Made by a program: the position numbers and the translations under genes | Shown: positions 26,690 through 35,882 of the stretch, one piece after another | Layout: each line of letters opens with the position of its first letter | How positions within the stretch are numbered: the stretch's first letter is position 1 | The notes under the pieces: generated by a model | The model's database searches: none | The model's input: only the letters and a program-made list of their open reading frames with translations | What the model was told of the DNA's origin: nothing | Assembly (NCBI GenBank): GCA_902779455.1 | Contig: CACZBS010000017.1 | Coordinates: forward strand, 1-64,000 | Direction: 5' to 3' | DNA: 64,000 nt | Origin: an uncultured Prevotellaceae bacterium | GTDB taxonomy: Bacteria; Bacteroidota; Bacteroidia; Bacteroidales; Bacteroidaceae

Positions 26690-26760
26690 TCTTTTGCCGA
26701 AAATAATTCGAAAAGAGCTGATTTCTTGTCTTGCTGCCGCTTCTTCTCACCTTTCACTTC

Positions 26761-27342
26761 TCACTTCTCACCTCTCATCTCCTTCTGATAGCATTCGCGG
26801 CAGAGCGGCTCATACTCCTGCGTCTCGCCGAGCAGGACGCGACGGTCGCCCGCCACCTTGCGATGGCTGACGTAGGCCAGCGAGCCGCAGCGCACGCAGA
26901 TGGCATGGACCTTGGTCACCTCGTCGGCAATGGCGCAGAGGGCCGGCATGGGGCCGAAGGGCTTGCCGCGGAAGTCCATGTCGAGGCCTGCGATGATGAC
27001 GCGCACGCCGCGATAGGCCAGCTCGTTGCAGACGTCGACCAGCCCGTCGTCGAAGAACTGCGCCTCGTCGATGCCCACCACGTCGATGTCGCCGGCCAGC
27101 AGCAGGATGGATGCCGACGAGTCGATGGGGGTCGACTGGATGTGTTTCTGGTCGTGGCTGACGACATCCTCCTCCGAATAGCGCACGTCGATGGACGGCT
27201 TGAATATCTCGACCCGCTGCTTGGCGAACTGCGCCCTGCGCATGCGGCGTATCAGCTCCTCCGTCTTGCCCGAAAACATCGAGCCGCACACCACTTCGAT
27301 TCTGCCGGGCCGGTGTGCCTCGCCCGTTAGGTTTGTTGTCAT
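26761..27342 (-). CDS. tdk: Thymidine kinase
   Basis: A 193-residue type II thymidine kinase that phosphorylates thymidine in the salvage pathway. The Walker A loop is [12 protein letters not shown], the lid/active-site Glu lies in [11 protein letters not shown], and zinc ligands are in CVRCGSLA and [10 protein letters not shown]. The ATG at 27342 gives [18 protein letters not shown]; a longer open frame upstream lacks family similarity. The final residues RGEK and stop are encoded by a TGAGAGGTGAGAAG tract that continues downstream to about 26740. Confidence 0.95.
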   Translation of the reverse strand: MTTNLTGEAHRPGRIEVVCGSMFSGKTEELIRRMRRAQFAKQRVEIFKPSIDVRYSEEDVVSHDQKHIQSTPIDSSASILLLAGDIDVVGIDEAQFFDDGLVDVCNELAYRGVRVIIAGLDMDFRGKPFGPMPALCAIADEVTKVHAICVRCGSLAYVSHRKVAGDRRVLLGETQEYEPLCRECYQKEMRGEK

Positions 27343-27351
27343 AGTCAGGTG

Positions 27352-27359
27352 CAAAATTA
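27352..27359 (-). promoter_or_regulatory. tdk: -7 box upstream of tdk
   Basis: TAATTTTG on the minus strand lies 10 bases before the tdk ATG. The transcript would have almost no leader. A partial GTTG element about 19 bases upstream may act as -33. Confidence 0.5.
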
Positions 27360-27456
27360 AGCATTTTAATCCATAGTCAACCCCTCTGAATTCATAAATA
27401 TTTTTAAAAATGGATATAATTATTGTTTCTTCATCCCAATTTCTCAATATTGTTTG

Positions 27457-27464
27457 TAAATTTG
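27457..27464 (+). promoter_or_regulatory. rsmI: -7 box upstream of rsmI
   Basis: TAAATTTG lies 10 bases before the rsmI ATG, suggesting a nearly leaderless transcript. It faces away from the tdk promoter in the same 131-base gap. Confidence 0.5.
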
Positions 27465-27473
27465 CCCCCCAGA

Positions 27474-28145
27474 ATGGGAATACTTTACATCGTGCCTACG
27501 CCTGTGGGCAACATGGAGGACATGACGCTGCGCGCCATACGCATCCTGAAGGAAGCAGACCTGGTGCTTGCCGAGGACACCCGGACATCGGGCATCCTGC
27601 TGAAGCATTTTCAGATACAGCAGCACCTCATGTCGCACCATAAGTTCAACGAGCACGGCACGTCGGCCGCCATCGTCGAGCGCCTGCAGGCCGGCCAGAA
27701 CGTGGCCCTCATCAGCGATGCCGGCACGCCGGGCATCTCGGACCCGGGCTTCTATCTGGTGCGCGAGGCAGTGCGGGCAGGCATTGAGGTGCAGACACTG
27801 CCTGGGCCGACGGCCTTCGTGCCGGCATTGGTCAGCAGCGGACTGCCCTGCGACCGCTTCGTGTTTGAGGGATTCCTGCCTCAGAAGAAGGGGCGGCAGA
27901 GCCGCATCGAGGCACTGCGCGAAGAGCAGCGCACGATGATTTTCTATGAGTCGCCCTACAGGCTGGTGAAACTGCTCGAGCAACTGGCCGCTGTCATGGG
28001 CGACGACCGCCAGGTGAGCGTCTGCCGCGAGATATCCAAGGTGCACGAGGAGAGCGTGCGGGGCACGCTGGCCGAGGTGGCCGCCCACTTCAGGGAGACG
28101 GAGCCGCGCGGCGAGATCGTAGTTGTCCTTGAGGGAAGACAATAG
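27474..28145 (+). CDS. rsmI: 16S rRNA (cytidine1402-2'-O)-methyltransferase
   Basis: A 223-residue SAM-dependent tetrapyrrole-methylase-fold enzyme that 2'-O-methylates C1402 in the 16S decoding centre. Landmarks are [63 protein letters not shown] and [17 protein letters not shown]. The ATG at 27474 fits the family start [10 protein letters not shown]. The gene ends in ACAATAG at the beginning of a repeat tract. Confidence 0.95.
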   Translation: MGILYIVPTPVGNMEDMTLRAIRILKEADLVLAEDTRTSGILLKHFQIQQHLMSHHKFNEHGTSAAIVERLQAGQNVALISDAGTPGISDPGFYLVREAVRAGIEVQTLPGPTAFVPALVSSGLPCDRFVFEGFLPQKKGRQSRIEALREEQRTMIFYESPYRLVKLLEQLAAVMGDDRQVSVCREISKVHEESVRGTLAEVAAHFRETEPRGEIVVVLEGRQ

Positions 28146-28168
28146 ATTATAGATAAAAGATAATAGTG
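28143..28168 (+). repeat. AGATAAAAGATAATAG tract after rsmI
   Basis: A short tract of the 9-base unit seen around 9276-9702 and 14044-14077. It begins at the rsmI stop and runs to just before the next start. Confidence 0.6.
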
Positions 28169-28174
28169 TTGATT

Positions 28175-29026
28175 ATGAAGAGAATTCTTTTATTGGCTGC
28201 CTGCGCCGTGGCGCTGAGCGCCTGTCAGGAGGGTGTCAACCAGCAGCAAAGTGCTGCCCTGACGCAGAAGATTGACTCGCTGACCAAGGTCAACGTGCAG
28301 AAAGACAACGAGATCAACGACATGCTCTCGACACTCAACGACATCGAGGAGGGCTTCCGCGAGATCAGTGAGGCTGAGGGCCGCGTGACGGTGGCTCGTC
28401 GCGGCGAGGGGGCCAACTCGACGGCCCGCATCCGCGAGAACATCCAGTTCATTCAGAACACGATGGCTCAGAACCGCGAGCTCATCAACAAGCTGCGCCA
28501 GCAGGTGCGCCAGGGCAGCATCACCGGCGAACAGCTCAAGCGGACCATCGAGAACCTGACCACGCAGCTGGAGGCCAAGGAGAACGAGCTGCAGGCCCTG
28601 CGGGCCGAGCTGGAGGCCAAGGACATCCATATCGCCGAGCTCGACGAGCAGGTGGCACAGCTGGGCGAGGACGTCGCCCAATTGCAGGACGACAACCAGC
28701 AGCAGCAGGAGACCATCTCGACGCAGGACAAGCAGCTGAACACCGCCTGGTTCGTCTTCGGCACGAAGAGCGAGCTCAAGGAGCAGAACATCCTGAAGAG
28801 CGGCGAGGTGCTGCAGGACAACTTCAACAAGGACTACTTCACCAAGATTGACATCCGCGTCGACAAGGAAATCAAGCTCTACTCGCGCGATGCCAAGCTG
28901 CTGACCAACCACCCCGCAGGCACCTACACCCTGGAGCGCGATGCCAACAAGCAGTACGTGCTGCGCATCACCGACCCGCAGCGCTTCTGGTCGACGAGCA
29001 AGTACCTGGTCATCCAGGTGAAGTGA
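28175..29026 (+). CDS. Coiled-coil lipoprotein, Cbp1-like family
   Basis: A 283-residue outer-membrane lipoprotein candidate. The lipobox is VALSACQ after MKRILLLAACA. Residues about 25-200 are a nearly continuous coiled coil rich in Glu, Gln and Leu (for example TTQLEAKENELQALRAELEA). The C-terminal 80 residues are globular (FVFGTKSELKEQNILK, RDAKLLTNHPAGTYTL). It resembles conserved Bacteroidota proteins sometimes labelled Cbp1-family collagen-binding adhesins; that activity is not shown by the sequence. ATG at 28175 is chosen over an upstream GTG because it begins the signal peptide. Confidence 0.8.
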   Translation: MKRILLLAACAVALSACQEGVNQQQSAALTQKIDSLTKVNVQKDNEINDMLSTLNDIEEGFREISEAEGRVTVARRGEGANSTARIRENIQFIQNTMAQNRELINKLRQQVRQGSITGEQLKRTIENLTTQLEAKENELQALRAELEAKDIHIAELDEQVAQLGEDVAQLQDDNQQQQETISTQDKQLNTAWFVFGTKSELKEQNILKSGEVLQDNFNKDYFTKIDIRVDKEIKLYSRDAKLLTNHPAGTYTLERDANKQYVLRITDPQRFWSTSKYLVIQVK

Positions 29027-29061
29027 CGGCCCCTGGCCGCCGCCATCACGAGCCCCTGTCT

Positions 29062-29099
29062 GAATGGGATGTGTCAACTGTGACACACCCCATTTTTTT
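29062..29099 (+). terminator. Terminator of the coiled-coil lipoprotein gene
   Basis: ATGGGATGTGTCA pairs with TGACACACCCCAT across a 3-base loop and is followed by seven T. The remainder of 29100-29429 holds the susC promoter and its leader of about 150 bases, with no gene. Confidence 0.8.
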
Positions 29100-29238
29100 A
29101 TGCTCGCCGACCCTCTTTGCCGATGCTTTCAATTACGATGAAAAAAGCGCCGAAAACAATGAAACTGTAACCCGAGAGGCAACGGAGAGAAGCGAAATGT
29201 GAAAAAATAACACTAAAATGCATTTTTTGAATAATTTT

Positions 29239-29270
29239 TTTGGTTTTTTCAGAAAATCGGCGTAACTTTG
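29239..29270 (+). promoter_or_regulatory. Bacteroidota-type promoter of the protease-containing SusC/SusD locus
   Basis: TTTG (29239-29242) and TAACTTTG (29263-29270) are 20 bases apart. The predicted transcript start is near 29277, leaving about 150 bases of leader before the susC ATG. Confidence 0.75.
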
Positions 29271-29429
29271 CAGCCCGAAGATTATGCCACAAAGTGTAGC
29301 GTTCGTTCGGTTAAGCTGCTTTGACAAGGAAAGCGAAAAGCCGCATACTGCGCACTGCGTGGGAGCGAATACTATCGAATAACACTGTCATTAACAATGC
29401 AACAACAAACAAAATTTAAATAGTAATTT

Positions 29430-32400
29430 ATGGAGAAAAGACTAACAATGCTTTTGGTGGGACTTTTCCTTTCACTGGGAATGGCCTTCGCCCAAAACAA
29501 AATCTCCGGCACGGTCTTCGACCAAGACATGGGTGAGCCCCTGATGGGCGCCACCGTCAAAGTGCAGGGATCGACGAAGGGTGTCACCACCGACATGAAC
29601 GGTAAGTTTACCATCGACGTGCCCGCAGGCAAGAAGCTTGTGATAAGTTTCGTGGGCATGAACACACAGACCGTCACCCCGAAGCAGGGCATGAAGGTCA
29701 ACCTGACATCTAATACCGCACAAGTGGGCGAAGTCGTCGTCACGGGTATCCAGAAGATGGACAAGCGACTCTTCACCGGTGCAACAACGAAGATTGACGC
29801 CGAGCAGACCAAGCTCGACGGTGTGGCCGACGTCACGCGTGCCCTGGAGGGACGTGCCGCCGGTGTCTCGGTGCAGAACGTCTCGAGCACCTTCGGTACG
29901 GCTCCTAAGATCCGAGTGCGCGGTGCTACCTCTATCTACGGCTCGTCGTCGCCCCTGTGGGTGGTCGACGGTGTGATCATGGAGGATGCCGTCAACGTGG
30001 ACGCCGACGACCTGTCCAGTGGTGATGCCACGACGCTGATCTCTAACGCCATTGCTGGTCTTAACGCTGACGATATCGAGTCGTTCCAGGTGCTGAAGGA
30101 CGGCTCGGCCACCTCTATTTATGGTGCGCGCGCCATGTCGGGCGTGGTCGTCATCACCACCAAGAAGGGTCGCCAGGGCCACAGCTCCATCAACTATACG
30201 GGTGAGTTCACCTATCGTCTGAAGCCCTCCTACTCGAACTATAACATCTCGAACTCTCAGGAGCAGATGGGTATCTACAAGGAGATGGCCGCCAAGGGTT
30301 GGCTGGAGTTCTCGCAGGTAGCCAACGCCTCGAGTGCCGGTCTGTATGGAAAGATGTACGGCTTGATGAACACCTATAACGAGCAGACCGGTGAGTTCTA
30401 TCTGCCCTTTACGGAGAAGGCCATGAACGACTACCTGCGTGAGGCCGAGTACCGCAATACGGACTGGTTTGACCTGCTGTTCAACAACAACATCATGCAG
30501 ACCCACTCGGTCAGCGTCTCCAGCGGTACCGACCGTGCATCGCTCTACGCCTCAATGTCGGCCATGATTGACCCGGGATGGACCAAGGACTCCAAGGTGC
30601 AGCGCTATACGGCCAACATCAACGCCTCCTATAAGCTGTCGAAGAACCTGACCGCCACGCTGCGCACCAACACCAGCTATCGCGACCAGAAGGCCCCCGG
30701 CACGCTCAACCAGTCGACCGACGTCGTCTCGGGTGCCGTCAGCCGCTCGTTCGACATCAACCCGTTCAGCTACGCACTGAACACCAGCCGCACGCTGGAC
30801 CCCAGCCAGATCTATACGCGCAACTACGCCCCGTTCAGCATCTTCTCTGAGCTGGACAACAACTACATCGACATCGACGTGATGGACACCAAGTTCCAGG
30901 GCGAACTCGAGTGGAAGCCCATCCGTGGCCTGTCGCTCAACGCACTGGGCAGCTACCGCATCAACCGCTCAAACCGCGAGCATATCATCCTTGACAAGTC
31001 GAACATGGCTGAGGCCTATCGTGCCGGTGTGAACAACCCGAATATCATGTATTCGAACCCCTACCTCTACACCGACCCCGACAAACCCGGCGAATGGCCT
31101 ATCTCAGTCATGCCAGAGGGCGGTATCAATATTCTGAACCGCAACGAGGTGAAACAGCTCGACTTCCGCTTCACTGCTAACTTCAACCACGTCTGGAGCG
31201 TGCGCGGAGAGGAAGCCCACATCTTCAGCGCTTTGGCTGGTATGGAGGCCAACCGCGCCGACTATGACGCATCGGAACATTCTACCTATGGCGTGCTCTA
31301 CGACCAGGCTCGTCTGCAGGTCATCACCCCGGAGTTCTATAAGCAGGCCAAGGAAGAAGGTACCGTCCTGACGTCGTTCGGACGCTCCTATAACCGTCGA
31401 CTGGCTTACTTCGCCAATGCCAACTATAGCTACAAGGGACGCTACTCGGCCAACCTCACTGCCCGTTACGACGGCTCCAACCAGCTTGGCAAGAGCCGCC
31501 AGAGCCGCTGGCTGCCGACGTGGAACGTCTCGGCATCGTGGAATGCCCATGAGGAGAACTTCTTCAAACGCTGGATGGAGCGCACCAACGGTGCCTTCTC
31601 GCACGCTACCCTCCGACTGAGCTACTCGCTCGTCGGCGAGCAGACGGCAGCCTCCAACGCCCAGGCCATCTTCCGCTCTACCAACATGTGGCGCCCCCAG
31701 GGCGACCAGCAGGAGACGGCCCTCTATCAGTCGAGCTATGCCAACGAAGACCTGACCTACGAGAAGAAGCATGAGTTCAACGTCGGCGTCGACCTCGGCT
31801 TCCTCAACAACCGCATCAACGTGGTCACTGATGCCTACTGGCGTGACAACTTCGACCTGATGGGCTACTACTACTCACAGCTGTCCGGCCGTCAGTATGC
31901 CAACGTCGCCTCGATGAAGTCGCACGGCGTGGAGGCTACCATCACTTCGCAGAACATCATGAAGCGCGATTTCCAGTGGACCACTGACCTGACCTTCGCT
32001 TATAACTACACTGAGATTACCGACCTCATGTCCGTCTCGCGCGTCATCGACCTCGTCTCGGGCAGCGGCTATGCCCGCGAAGGCTATCCCCACCGTGCCC
32101 TCTTCTCGCTGCAGTTCATGGGCCTGAACGATGAGGGTATCCCTCAGGTCATCAACGAGAGTGGCAACGTCACTACCAGCGACATCTACTTCCAGGAGTA
32201 TGAGCGTCTCGACCACCTGAAGTATGAAGGCCCGTCGGAGCCTACCTACACCGGTGGTCTGAACAACATGTTCCGCTGGAAGAACTGGCGATTGAACGTC
32301 TTCATCACCTATTCGTTCGGCAACAAGCTGCGCCTCGATCCTGTATTCGCTGCCAGCTACAGCGACCTCGCTGCCATGCCGAAGGAGTTTAAGAACCGCT

Positions 32401-32756
32401 GGGTCATGCCTGGCGACGAGAAGGTGACCGACATCCCCGCCATCGCCTCCGTACGCCAGAACTACAACGACCGCTATCTTGGCTATGCATACAATGCCTA
32501 CAACTACTCGACAGCTCGCGTGGCCAATGGCGGTTTCATCCGACTGAAGGATATCTCGCTGACCTACGACTTCAATCCGCAGTTCGTCAAGAAACTTGGA
32601 CTCAACACGGCCTCGATGAAGATCGATGCCACCAACCTCATGCTGCTCTACGCCGACAAGAAACTCAACGGACAGGATCCTGAGTTCGTCAACTCGGGTG
32701 GTGTCGCAACCCCGCTGTCCAAGCAGTTCACCTTTACACTGCGCTTAGGCATCTAA
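29430..32756 (+). CDS. SusC/RagA-family TonB-dependent transporter (protease locus)
   Basis: A 1108-residue outer-membrane beta-barrel. The signal peptide MEKRLTMLLVGLFLSLGMAFA precedes a carboxypeptidase-regulatory-like domain (ISGTVFDQDMGEPLMGATVK). The plug follows with ALEGRAAGVSV, IRVRGATSIYGSSSPLWVVD and GSATSIYGARAMSGVVVITTKKG. The rest is barrel, ending in FTFTLRLGI. With the SusD partner 34 bases downstream it should import an oligomeric substrate using TonB energy. Neighbouring metallohydrolase and M6 proteases, and the absence of glycosidases, suggest peptides, as for RagAB. Confidence 0.95.
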   Translation: MEKRLTMLLVGLFLSLGMAFAQNKISGTVFDQDMGEPLMGATVKVQGSTKGVTTDMNGKFTIDVPAGKKLVISFVGMNTQTVTPKQGMKVNLTSNTAQVGEVVVTGIQKMDKRLFTGATTKIDAEQTKLDGVADVTRALEGRAAGVSVQNVSSTFGTAPKIRVRGATSIYGSSSPLWVVDGVIMEDAVNVDADDLSSGDATTLISNAIAGLNADDIESFQVLKDGSATSIYGARAMSGVVVITTKKGRQGHSSINYTGEFTYRLKPSYSNYNISNSQEQMGIYKEMAAKGWLEFSQVANASSAGLYGKMYGLMNTYNEQTGEFYLPFTEKAMNDYLREAEYRNTDWFDLLFNNNIMQTHSVSVSSGTDRASLYASMSAMIDPGWTKDSKVQRYTANINASYKLSKNLTATLRTNTSYRDQKAPGTLNQSTDVVSGAVSRSFDINPFSYALNTSRTLDPSQIYTRNYAPFSIFSELDNNYIDIDVMDTKFQGELEWKPIRGLSLNALGSYRINRSNREHIILDKSNMAEAYRAGVNNPNIMYSNPYLYTDPDKPGEWPISVMPEGGINILNRNEVKQLDFRFTANFNHVWSVRGEEAHIFSALAGMEANRADYDASEHSTYGVLYDQARLQVITPEFYKQAKEEGTVLTSFGRSYNRRLAYFANANYSYKGRYSANLTARYDGSNQLGKSRQSRWLPTWNVSASWNAHEENFFKRWMERTNGAFSHATLRLSYSLVGEQTAASNAQAIFRSTNMWRPQGDQQETALYQSSYANEDLTYEKKHEFNVGVDLGFLNNRINVVTDAYWRDNFDLMGYYYSQLSGRQYANVASMKSHGVEATITSQNIMKRDFQWTTDLTFAYNYTEITDLMSVSRVIDLVSGSGYAREGYPHRALFSLQFMGLNDEGIPQVINESGNVTTSDIYFQEYERLDHLKYEGPSEPTYTGGLNNMFRWKNWRLNVFITYSFGNKLRLDPVFAASYSDLAAMPKEFKNRWVMPGDEKVTDIPAIASVRQNYNDRYLGYAYNAYNYSTARVANGGFIRLKDISLTYDFNPQFVKKLGLNTASMKIDATNLMLLYADKKLNGQDPEFVNSGGVATPLSKQFTFTLRLGI

Positions 32757-32790
32757 CGTAACAGAAATAATACTATTTTTTAAGAGAGAT

Positions 32791-34527
32791 ATGAAGAAGA
32801 TCAGTATATATAATTATAAGGTTGCTGTCCTGGCAATGGCGGGCATGGTACTCGCCGGCTGCACTGACAGCTTCCTCGACAAGGAGCCCGACGAGCGCAC
32901 GTCAATCCTGACCGTCGACGATGTCATCCAGCTCTTCACTGCCTCGTATCCCGATGCTAACTATGGCTGGGTGTGCGAACTGTCGAGCGACAACGTCATG
33001 GACCTCAACTCGAAACATCTGCCCGCCAGTCTCAACGCCGAGCAGAAGGAGACGCACTATAACCTGACTTCATCGGGCCGTCAGGACGACGAGATGTTCC
33101 GCTTCGAGCCAGTCAAGTCATCAACGTCGAGCGACACACCGGCCGCCCTGTGGACCAGCTTCTACACCGCCATCAACTCGGTCAACGAGGGAATGATTGT
33201 CCTTGACCGCATCGCTGCCCAGCCTGGTTTCGTGGCTGACCGCAAGTATAATGCGGCTCGTGCCGAGGGACTGCTCATTCGTGCCTATGCTCACTTCATC
33301 CTCGTCAACTGCTTCTCGCAGGCCTATAAGAACGATGAGCTGAGCCGTCATGACGTCGGCGTGCCCTATCTTTACAAGCCTATCACCACTGTCGACGACA
33401 ACTACGACCGTAGCAACGTCACTGAGACCTACAACAAGATCCGCACTGACCTGGAGGAGGGCTTGAAGCTGATTAACAATATCAACTATAAGATGCCGAA
33501 GTGGCACTTCAACGAGGAAGCTGCTCATGCCTTTGCTGCCCGTTTCTACCTCTTCACACGTGAGTGGGACAAGGTCATCGAGCATGCCAACGCTGTCCTG
33601 GGTGATAATAACGAGACGTTGCTCACACGTATGTTCGACTACAGCGTGCTCGAGGATCTCTACTACCTGAGCGACTATGCCAACGCATGGCAGAGTCCTT
33701 ACATCTATAGCAACATCATGCTTATCGATACCTATAGCACCGTTCTCCGTAAGGCACGCTACCGCTATTCGCAGGGCAGCCTCGTGGCCCGTTCGATTTA
33801 CTACCACAATTCACCTATGTGGGCCGGTTATGTCGTTAATCCCACCGTGCTGGTCATGGGTCTCGGTGGTAACGGCTATGGTGCCTACTATCCCGCTTGG
33901 ATCTCGGAGCAGTTCCAGTATAGCGACAAGGTGGCCGGCATCGGATATGCCCATACCATCCGCCGCGAGTTTACCTATGCAGAACTGCTGCTGGAGCGCG
34001 CTGAGGCAGAGATTATGGTTGGCAACATCGCCAAGGCTACAGAAGACCTCATCACCTACTCGACGAGCATTCAGAAGTTCTCCAACTCGACCAAGGAGAC
34101 CTATGAGCGCAATGCCCGCATGACGCCGCTGACAGAGGACATGATTAATAATTGGTTTGCCAAAAAGCGCAACAACAACTACAACTGCTTTGACGACTGG
34201 AACTTCGTCACCAACATGAGCCCCGACTACGTCATCGACCAGGAGAAGGTGCCCTATATGAACGCGCTGAACTACTTCCGTCGCTTCGAGACCAACTTCA
34301 CCGGCATGCGCTTCTTCGACCTGAAGCGATGGGGCATGGAGTACAGCCATGAATACGGACTCGACAATGAGGTCTACTATTTGAAGTGGAACGATCCGCG
34401 TCGTGCTCTTGAGGTGCCTGAGGATGCCATCGCTTCCGGTCTTGAGCCTTCACGCCCGCTGACCGTTGACTCCACGTCGACAGAGAAAGTAATACCAGCC
34501 AGCTATTTGCTGGGTGAAAACGAATAA
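32791..34527 (+). CDS. SusD/RagB-family substrate-binding lipoprotein (protease locus)
   Basis: A 578-residue surface lipoprotein. The lipobox MVLAGCTDS follows an N-terminal hydrophobic stretch. SusD features are the N-terminal SFLDKEPDERT, the TPR-like helices LWTSFYTAINSVNEGM and ARAEGLLIRAYAHFILVNCFSQAY, and the C-terminal RRFETNFTGMRFFDLKRWGM. It forms the lid over the SusC barrel 34 bases upstream. The next gene starts 18 bases downstream, so transcription is clearly continuous. Confidence 0.94.
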   Translation: MKKISIYNYKVAVLAMAGMVLAGCTDSFLDKEPDERTSILTVDDVIQLFTASYPDANYGWVCELSSDNVMDLNSKHLPASLNAEQKETHYNLTSSGRQDDEMFRFEPVKSSTSSDTPAALWTSFYTAINSVNEGMIVLDRIAAQPGFVADRKYNAARAEGLLIRAYAHFILVNCFSQAYKNDELSRHDVGVPYLYKPITTVDDNYDRSNVTETYNKIRTDLEEGLKLINNINYKMPKWHFNEEAAHAFAARFYLFTREWDKVIEHANAVLGDNNETLLTRMFDYSVLEDLYYLSDYANAWQSPYIYSNIMLIDTYSTVLRKARYRYSQGSLVARSIYYHNSPMWAGYVVNPTVLVMGLGGNGYGAYYPAWISEQFQYSDKVAGIGYAHTIRREFTYAELLLERAEAEIMVGNIAKATEDLITYSTSIQKFSNSTKETYERNARMTPLTEDMINNWFAKKRNNNYNCFDDWNFVTNMSPDYVIDQEKVPYMNALNYFRRFETNFTGMRFFDLKRWGMEYSHEYGLDNEVYYLKWNDPRRALEVPEDAIASGLEPSRPLTVDSTSTEKVIPASYLLGENE

Positions 34528-34545
34528 GAAAGGAGGAAACTAACG

Positions 34546-35865
34546 ATGAAGAAACTCAATTTTCTGCTATACGCATTCTTGGCCTTCGCAGGACTCACCT
34601 TCACCATGTCCTGCGGTGACGACGATCTGGGAGAAACCATCTTCCCCCGCGAAGATAAGCCTCTGGACCGCACGCTGGGCACATTCCCGCTCGACACCTT
34701 CATCAAGAAGCACATGCTCGAGCCGTATAATATGAAGTTCATCTATCGCATGGAGGATATCGGTGCCGACATGCAGCGCAACCTTGTCCCTGCCAGTTAC
34801 GAAAAGAGCGTGCAGCTTGCAGTGCTGACCAAGTATCTCTGGCTCGATGTCTATGACAAACTGGCCGGCGAGAAGGAGGTTTTCCTCAAGAAATATGCTC
34901 CCCGTATTATCCATGTCATCGGCTCGCCTGCCTACAACGACGATGGTTCGCGCACGGTGGGTGTGGCCGAGGGTGGCGTGAAGATCACGCTGATGGAGGC
35001 CAACAAGCTTGACGTCAATCAGATTGAGGGTGCCAACGGCCTGAACAACCTCTTCTTCCACACCATGCACCATGAGTTTGCTCACATTCTCGACCAGACC
35101 TATCAGCGTCCGACTCAGTTCGATCAGTTGTCGTCTAATTTCTATGACTCCAACTGGAACGACAAGCACGATTCCGTGCAGTGCGCACTCGGCTTTGTCA
35201 CGCCTTACGGATCGTCAGCCAGCCGTGAGGACTGGGTGGAGGTGCTCTCCTGCTACGTCACCTACGACCAGGAGCGCTGGGACCAGCTCCTTAACACGGC
35301 TTCTGTAGACTGGGAAGACGTCGAGATGACCGACGAACAGTATGATTCCCTGTTCTATAACTATCGTAAGAACCCTGACGGCTCCTATCGCCGCAACAGT
35401 GAGGGCAAGCTGATCCGTGAGAGTAACATTCGTAAGGAAGTCGACATTGACTCCGTGGGCTATCTGCACCAGCTCTCCAACCAGGAATGGCGCGTGGCCC
35501 GCAAGGTCATCAAGCGCGATGCCAACGGCTTTGCCGTCACCGATTCGCTGGGGCATGTCATCTTCGACCAGTCTTTGTGGGACAATATCGATGGCCGCGA
35601 GGTCATCCTGACCAAGCTTGACCTGGTGCGTACCTGGCTACGGGATAACTGGCAGATCAGTGTCGACGACCTCCGCAAAGAGGTGCAGTCGCGTCAGTAC
35701 CTCACCGATGCCGACGGCAACTACATTCGCGACGCCAAAGGCGGTCTGATCAATAGATTGACTCAGCCTTATGAGAAAGATCCCAGCAAGACCCTCATCG
35801 AGTATCTCAACGAGGAAATCGAAGGCTACAAGAAGTTGCATGAAGAAGCATTAAATAACAAGTAA
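34546..35865 (+). CDS. Substrate-import-associated zinc metallohydrolase lipoprotein
   Basis: A 439-residue lipoprotein with lipobox TMSCGDD. The zinc motif HTMHHEFAHILDQTYQ contains HEFAH (HExxH). The family (TIGR04549 type) occurs almost only next to SusC/SusD pairs. After about residue 230 it has a Tyr/Asp-rich region and a C-terminal helical stretch ending in NEEIEGYKKLHEEALNNK. The probable role is peptide cleavage at the cell surface alongside the transporter. It sits 18 bases after susD and 17 before the DUF4302 gene. Confidence 0.87.
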   Translation: MKKLNFLLYAFLAFAGLTFTMSCGDDDLGETIFPREDKPLDRTLGTFPLDTFIKKHMLEPYNMKFIYRMEDIGADMQRNLVPASYEKSVQLAVLTKYLWLDVYDKLAGEKEVFLKKYAPRIIHVIGSPAYNDDGSRTVGVAEGGVKITLMEANKLDVNQIEGANGLNNLFFHTMHHEFAHILDQTYQRPTQFDQLSSNFYDSNWNDKHDSVQCALGFVTPYGSSASREDWVEVLSCYVTYDQERWDQLLNTASVDWEDVEMTDEQYDSLFYNYRKNPDGSYRRNSEGKLIRESNIRKEVDIDSVGYLHQLSNQEWRVARKVIKRDANGFAVTDSLGHVIFDQSLWDNIDGREVILTKLDLVRTWLRDNWQISVDDLRKEVQSRQYLTDADGNYIRDAKGGLINRLTQPYEKDPSKTLIEYLNEEIEGYKKLHEEALNNK

Positions 35866-35882
35866 GCGATATCACACAAAGA

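Noticed and set aside
29271-29429. Riboswitch in the leader of the protease locus
   Set aside because: The leader of about 150 bases has no recognisable aptamer core.
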